DNA from: Vreelandella halophila
GTDB taxonomy: Bacteria > Pseudomonadota > Gammaproteobacteria > Pseudomonadales > Oleiphilaceae
Direction: 5' to 3'
DNA length: 64,000 nt
NCBI RefSeq assembly: GCF_019903425.1
Contig: NZ_JACHUZ010000011.1
Span: forward strand, 93,682-157,681
Position numbers and translations under genes: made by a program. A model generated the notes under the pieces. It saw only the letters and a program-made list of their open reading frames with translations, made no database searches and had not been told where the DNA came from. Of the stretch, positions 61,652-64,000 are shown one piece after another (position 1 is the first letter of the stretch; the number at the start of each line of letters is the position of its first letter).

Positions 61652-62768
61652 GCTTGAGGCCGAAATACAGCGATACCGGGACATCATCGACGCCTCACCC
61701 TCCGCCCTGGTCCTGGTGAACCCCACCGGAGAAATCGTGCTGGTCAATCGCGCCACGGAGCGGCTTTTCGGGTACGCGCGCGAGGAACTCCTGGGCAACT
61801 CCGTCGAAATGCTGGTTCCCGCCTCCGTTCGGGGATCCCACCACAAGTACCGGGAAAGTTACCTGGCCACGCCCGAGCCCCGAATGATGGGGCAGGGCCG
61901 AGACCTTTACGGCATGGGCCGGGATGGTGAGGAAATTCCCATCGAAGTGGGCCTCACGCCCATCCACATGCCGGATGGCACCCATGTACTCAGTGCCATC
62001 ATCGATCTCACCTACCGCAAACAGGCCGAGGAGGCACTGGCCCGGCAGGCCGATGAGCTGGCGCGCTCCAATGCCGAGCTGGAGCAGTTCGCATATGTTG
62101 CCTCCCACGACCTCCAGGAGCCGTTGCGCATGGTGCGCAGCTACACCGAACTGATGGAACGCCACCTGGGCCAGGATCTGGACGAAAAGAGCGCCAAGGC
62201 CATGAAGTACGTGGTGGAAGGGGCCGAGCGGATGCAGCTGCTCATTGATGACCTGCTGCTGTATTCACGGGTGGGGCGGGGTGAGCTGGATATTGCCCGC
62301 GTGGACGTCAACGCCGTGGTCAACCACGTGGTGAATCTGCTCAGTGTCACGCTGACTGAACAGCCCGGGGCGAGCATAACCTGGGATGAGCTGCCAACGG
62401 TCAGGGCCTCCGAATCCATGCTGGTCCAGCTGTTCCAGAACCTTATCTTCAACGGCCTGAAATTCCACGGCGAAGAGCCGGCCCGGGTTCATGTCTCCTG
62501 TGAGGAAAAGCCGGCCGAATGGCTCTTCCATGTTCAGGACAACGGCATCGGCATCGATCCCCAGTATGCGGAGCGTGTCTTCCAGGTGTTCCAGCGTCTG
62601 CACGAACGGGACCGCTATCCCGGCACCGGTATTGGGCTGGCGGTGGCCAAGCGCATCGTGGAGCGCCACGGCGGCAGAATCGGGTTTGAGTCCCAGCCCG
62701 GCGCGGGCACCCGCTTCCATGTCACGCTCCCAAGGACGCCCCGAACTGGAAAAGGGGAATCCCCATGA
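61644..62768 (+). CDS. PAS-domain sensor histidine kinase (phytochrome-kinase-like core)
   Basis: A 374-residue soluble kinase. A PAS domain lies at about 5-125 (IIDASPSALVLVNPTGEIVLVNRATERLFGY). The H-box is FAYVASHDLQEPLRMVRSYTE with HDLQEP, characteristic of bacteriophytochrome-type (HisKA subgroup) kinases, and the ATPase domain has the N-box LFQNLIFNGLKFHG, the G1 box VQDNGIGIDP and G2 GTGIGLAVAKRIVERHGG. No membrane helices. It overlaps the upstream cyclic di-GMP protein by 8 bp and the downstream receiver gene by 4 bp (ATGA), so the three are one relay. The input signal is not known. Confidence 0.92.
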   Translation: MSELEAEIQRYRDIIDASPSALVLVNPTGEIVLVNRATERLFGYAREELLGNSVEMLVPASVRGSHHKYRESYLATPEPRMMGQGRDLYGMGRDGEEIPIEVGLTPIHMPDGTHVLSAIIDLTYRKQAEEALARQADELARSNAELEQFAYVASHDLQEPLRMVRSYTELMERHLGQDLDEKSAKAMKYVVEGAERMQLLIDDLLLYSRVGRGELDIARVDVNAVVNHVVNLLSVTLTEQPGASITWDELPTVRASESMLVQLFQNLIFNGLKFHGEEPARVHVSCEEKPAEWLFHVQDNGIGIDPQYAERVFQVFQRLHERDRYPGTGIGLAVAKRIVERHGGRIGFESQPGAGTRFHVTLPRTPRTGKGESP

Positions 62769-63208
62769 AACCGCACACCAACGCGCTCGAAATCCTGCTG
62801 GTTGAGGACAACCCTGCGGATGTGGACCTGATCCTGGAAAGCTTCAGAGAGACCGGCAGGGGCACGCGCCTGCACCCGGTCCGCAATGGCGAGGACGCCA
62901 TGCGTTTCCTGCGCCAGGAGGGCGAATATGGGGACGCGGTGACCCCGGATCTTGTCCTGCTCGACCTTAACCTGCCCCGTATGGATGGCCGCGAATTCCT
63001 GGAGGTCATTAAGAGCGATCCGGAGTTCAGGGCATTGCCGGTGATTGTGCTTACTTCCTCCCAGGCCCGGAAGGACATCACCACCAGCTATCAGCTGCAT
63101 GCCAACTGCTACATCACCAAGCCACTCGGACTGTCACAGTTCTACCGGATCGCGGAAGCCATTGAGGGGTTCTGGCTGGATGTGGCGGTTCTGCCAAACG
63201 GGCGCTGA
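62765..63208 (+). CDS. single-domain response regulator, Rcp1-like
   Basis: A 147-residue receiver domain with no output region. Acidic pair in LLVEDNPADVDLI, phospho-acceptor Asp in DLVLLDLNLPRMDGREFL, switch residues VLTSSQ and the conserved Lys in NCYITKPLGL are all present. The DNPADVDLILE and YITKP style match Rcp1, the response regulator partner of cyanobacterial phytochrome Cph1. Paired with the phytochrome-like kinase upstream through a 4-bp overlap, it forms a simple relay. How it signals onward is unclear; dimer-mediated binding to another protein is common for this group. Confidence 0.93.
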   Translation: MKPHTNALEILLVEDNPADVDLILESFRETGRGTRLHPVRNGEDAMRFLRQEGEYGDAVTPDLVLLDLNLPRMDGREFLEVIKSDPEFRALPVIVLTSSQARKDITTSYQLHANCYITKPLGLSQFYRIAEAIEGFWLDVAVLPNGR

Positions 63209-63235
63209 GCCCGATATGCTTCCAGGGCAGTGAGC

Positions 63236-63967
63236 CTAGTTCCCGCTGGCGTTCCCCCAGTGGGGATAGTCAGACCGCAGCTTCCGGACCCCGTAGTGAG
63301 CCTCGATCCACTCGATGAGCCGCGGGGTAAGGTTGAGGTCTCGGGGCTCGTTGGCGCCGCTGAGATCGAAAGTCCGCTCCGTACCGTCCGGTGCCTGCAG
63401 CCGCAGGCGTCGTGGCAGGCGAGTCACCGACAGATCAATGGCCCCGGCACCGTAATGATTGGAATGGCGCGCGCCGTGGCGTGTGGCATAGACCACGTTA
63501 TAGGCCTCGGCCATTTGGCTGGCGGCCTCAATGGTGGCCCGCCAGCCATCCGGATGCTGCCACTGGATGGGGATATCCAGATCCCATTCCTGGTTGAGTC
63601 GATTCAGTTCCTCGGTCCGTTGCTCCACCTGTGCCCGGGTGCTGGCCCGGCTCAGGGTGAAGGCTCCGTACATCAGGTACCCCCGCTCGCGCCGTCGTAC
63701 CGTGGCTAGCACGTGGACCTCGGCACCCTGGTCACGCAGCTGCTCAATCAGTTGTTCGATGCGTTCTCGGAAGTCGCCGCCGCCTTCCGCCTCCAGCGCC
63801 CGGAGGCGCTCCGTCTCATCGGGTGGATTGGGATAACGTGCGCTCCAGCGCTCACCAAGCGGCGCGCCGTCCGGTGCGGGATCGAGATCGGGGGGCCGAG
63901 GAGGCGGTGCGATAGCCAGCGTCTGCCCGCCGTAACGGCGGGGGGCGCCTTTTAAAGTGTCCCCTTT
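63236..63967 (-). CDS. M15-peptidase-like protein, 5' truncated (no start visible)
   Basis: The frame is open from 63967 back to the stop at 63236 (about 244 codons), and no ATG, GTG or TTG precedes a GTG at 63712, although the residues before that GTG look coding (ERLRALEAEGGDFRERIEQL ... LRDQGAEVHVLATVRRRERG). The C-terminal half has YATRHGARHSNHYGAGAIDLS and DYPHWGNA, resembling the SRHxxGxAID and DxPHW parts of D-alanyl-D-alanine carboxypeptidase-like M15 enzymes. A stop codon at 63968-63970 and the window edge mean the true N-terminus is missing, disrupted or shifted in frame. Treat as partial. Confidence 0.6.
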   Translation of the reverse strand, partial: KGDTLKGAPRRYGGQTLAIAPPPRPPDLDPAPDGAPLGERWSARYPNPPDETERLRALEAEGGGDFRERIEQLIEQLRDQGAEVHVLATVRRRERGYLMYGAFTLSRASTRAQVEQRTEELNRLNQEWDLDIPIQWQHPDGWRATIEAASQMAEAYNVVYATRHGARHSNHYGAGAIDLSVTRLPRRLRLQAPDGTERTFDLSGANEPRDLNLTPRLIEWIEAHYGVRKLRSDYPHWGNASGN

Positions 63968-64000
63968 TTACATCTCGATGTGTATAAGAAAAAAGGCCGG

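Noticed and set aside
59648..61846. A 732-codon minus-strand frame opposite the REC-PAS-GGDEF-EAL gene
   Set aside because: It has no recognisable motif and exists because GC-rich third codon positions suppress stops on the opposite strand.

Overview
The window reads as chromosomal DNA of a high-GC gammaproteobacterium. The gene order dnaE-accA-tilS, CysZ, a monomeric NADP isocitrate dehydrogenase, a class F7-like chemotaxis operon (same order as the Pseudomonas aeruginosa Che2 cluster) and many acidic proteins fit a halophilic or alkaliphilic lineage such as Ectothiorhodospiraceae; that placement is inference. Genes are tightly packed, with many ATGA/GTGA stop-start overlaps and many convergent pairs that touch or overlap. 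I found no rRNA, tRNA, CRISPR array or complete insertion sequence.

Layout. 1-1105: end of an ABC exporter ATPase and its permease. 1.1-6.9 kb: an outer-membrane barrel, a tandem acyl-CoA dehydrogenase pair, a D-2-hydroxyacid dehydrogenase, a methyltransferase and a periplasmic binding protein. 6.9-15.5 kb (minus): a nine-gene chemotaxis operon STAS-cheY-cheA-cheW-parA-mcp-cheR-cheD-cheB, whose receptor has no membrane segment. 15.8-25.7 kb: wrbA, a PilB/GspE-type ATPase, a TlpA-like lipoprotein and the housekeeping run dnaE-accA-tilS. 25.8-31.0 kb: a PmrAB/QseBC-like two-component system divergent from a dsbD/tlpA/dsbG-like thiol-redox operon, with a PmrA-box-like repeat in the 48-bp gap between them. 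31.0-38.4 kb: two MDR oxidoreductases, an acetylpolyamine-amidohydrolase-like protein, monomeric Icd, a proline-racemase-family protein with both catalytic cysteines replaced, and a class II aldolase.

38.5-45.8 kb: a membrane diguanylate cyclase, a cobalamin riboswitch in front of an unrecognised small gene, a BamE-like lipoprotein, a DJ-1/PfpI protein, a rhomboid protease with a large insertion and a C-terminal repeat domain, a membrane/TPR protein, and a GNAT enzyme. 45.9-53.0 kb: CysZ, a retropepsin-like protease, an epoxide-hydrolase-like enzyme, a SatD gene with a 28-bp-period operator-like array, a tyrosine phosphatase, an NlpC/P60 lipoprotein, a PAS-GGDEF protein and a Crp/Fnr regulator. 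53.1-55.1 kb is the clearest accessory patch: a frameshifted gene fragment, the tail of a brnT toxin gene, an orphan brnA, and a DUF488-Nmad3 pair. 55.1-59.3 kb: a reductase, small membrane proteins, a voltage-gated-type ion channel and an O-methyltransferase, with two tandem 29-bp dyads at 56.3 kb. 59.5-63.2 kb: a three-gene signalling operon (REC-PAS-GGDEF-EAL, PAS kinase, Rcp1-like receiver). The right edge holds an M15-peptidase-like gene with no visible start.

The window is rich in signal transduction: three GGDEF proteins, two two-component systems, one chemotaxis system and one Crp-like factor. Points most worth following are the ParA/soluble-receptor pair, the cobalamin riboswitch with an unknown target, the two operator/attenuator-like repeat arrays, the DUF488-Nmad3-orphan-antitoxin patch, and the Ser/Thr variant of the proline racemase fold.
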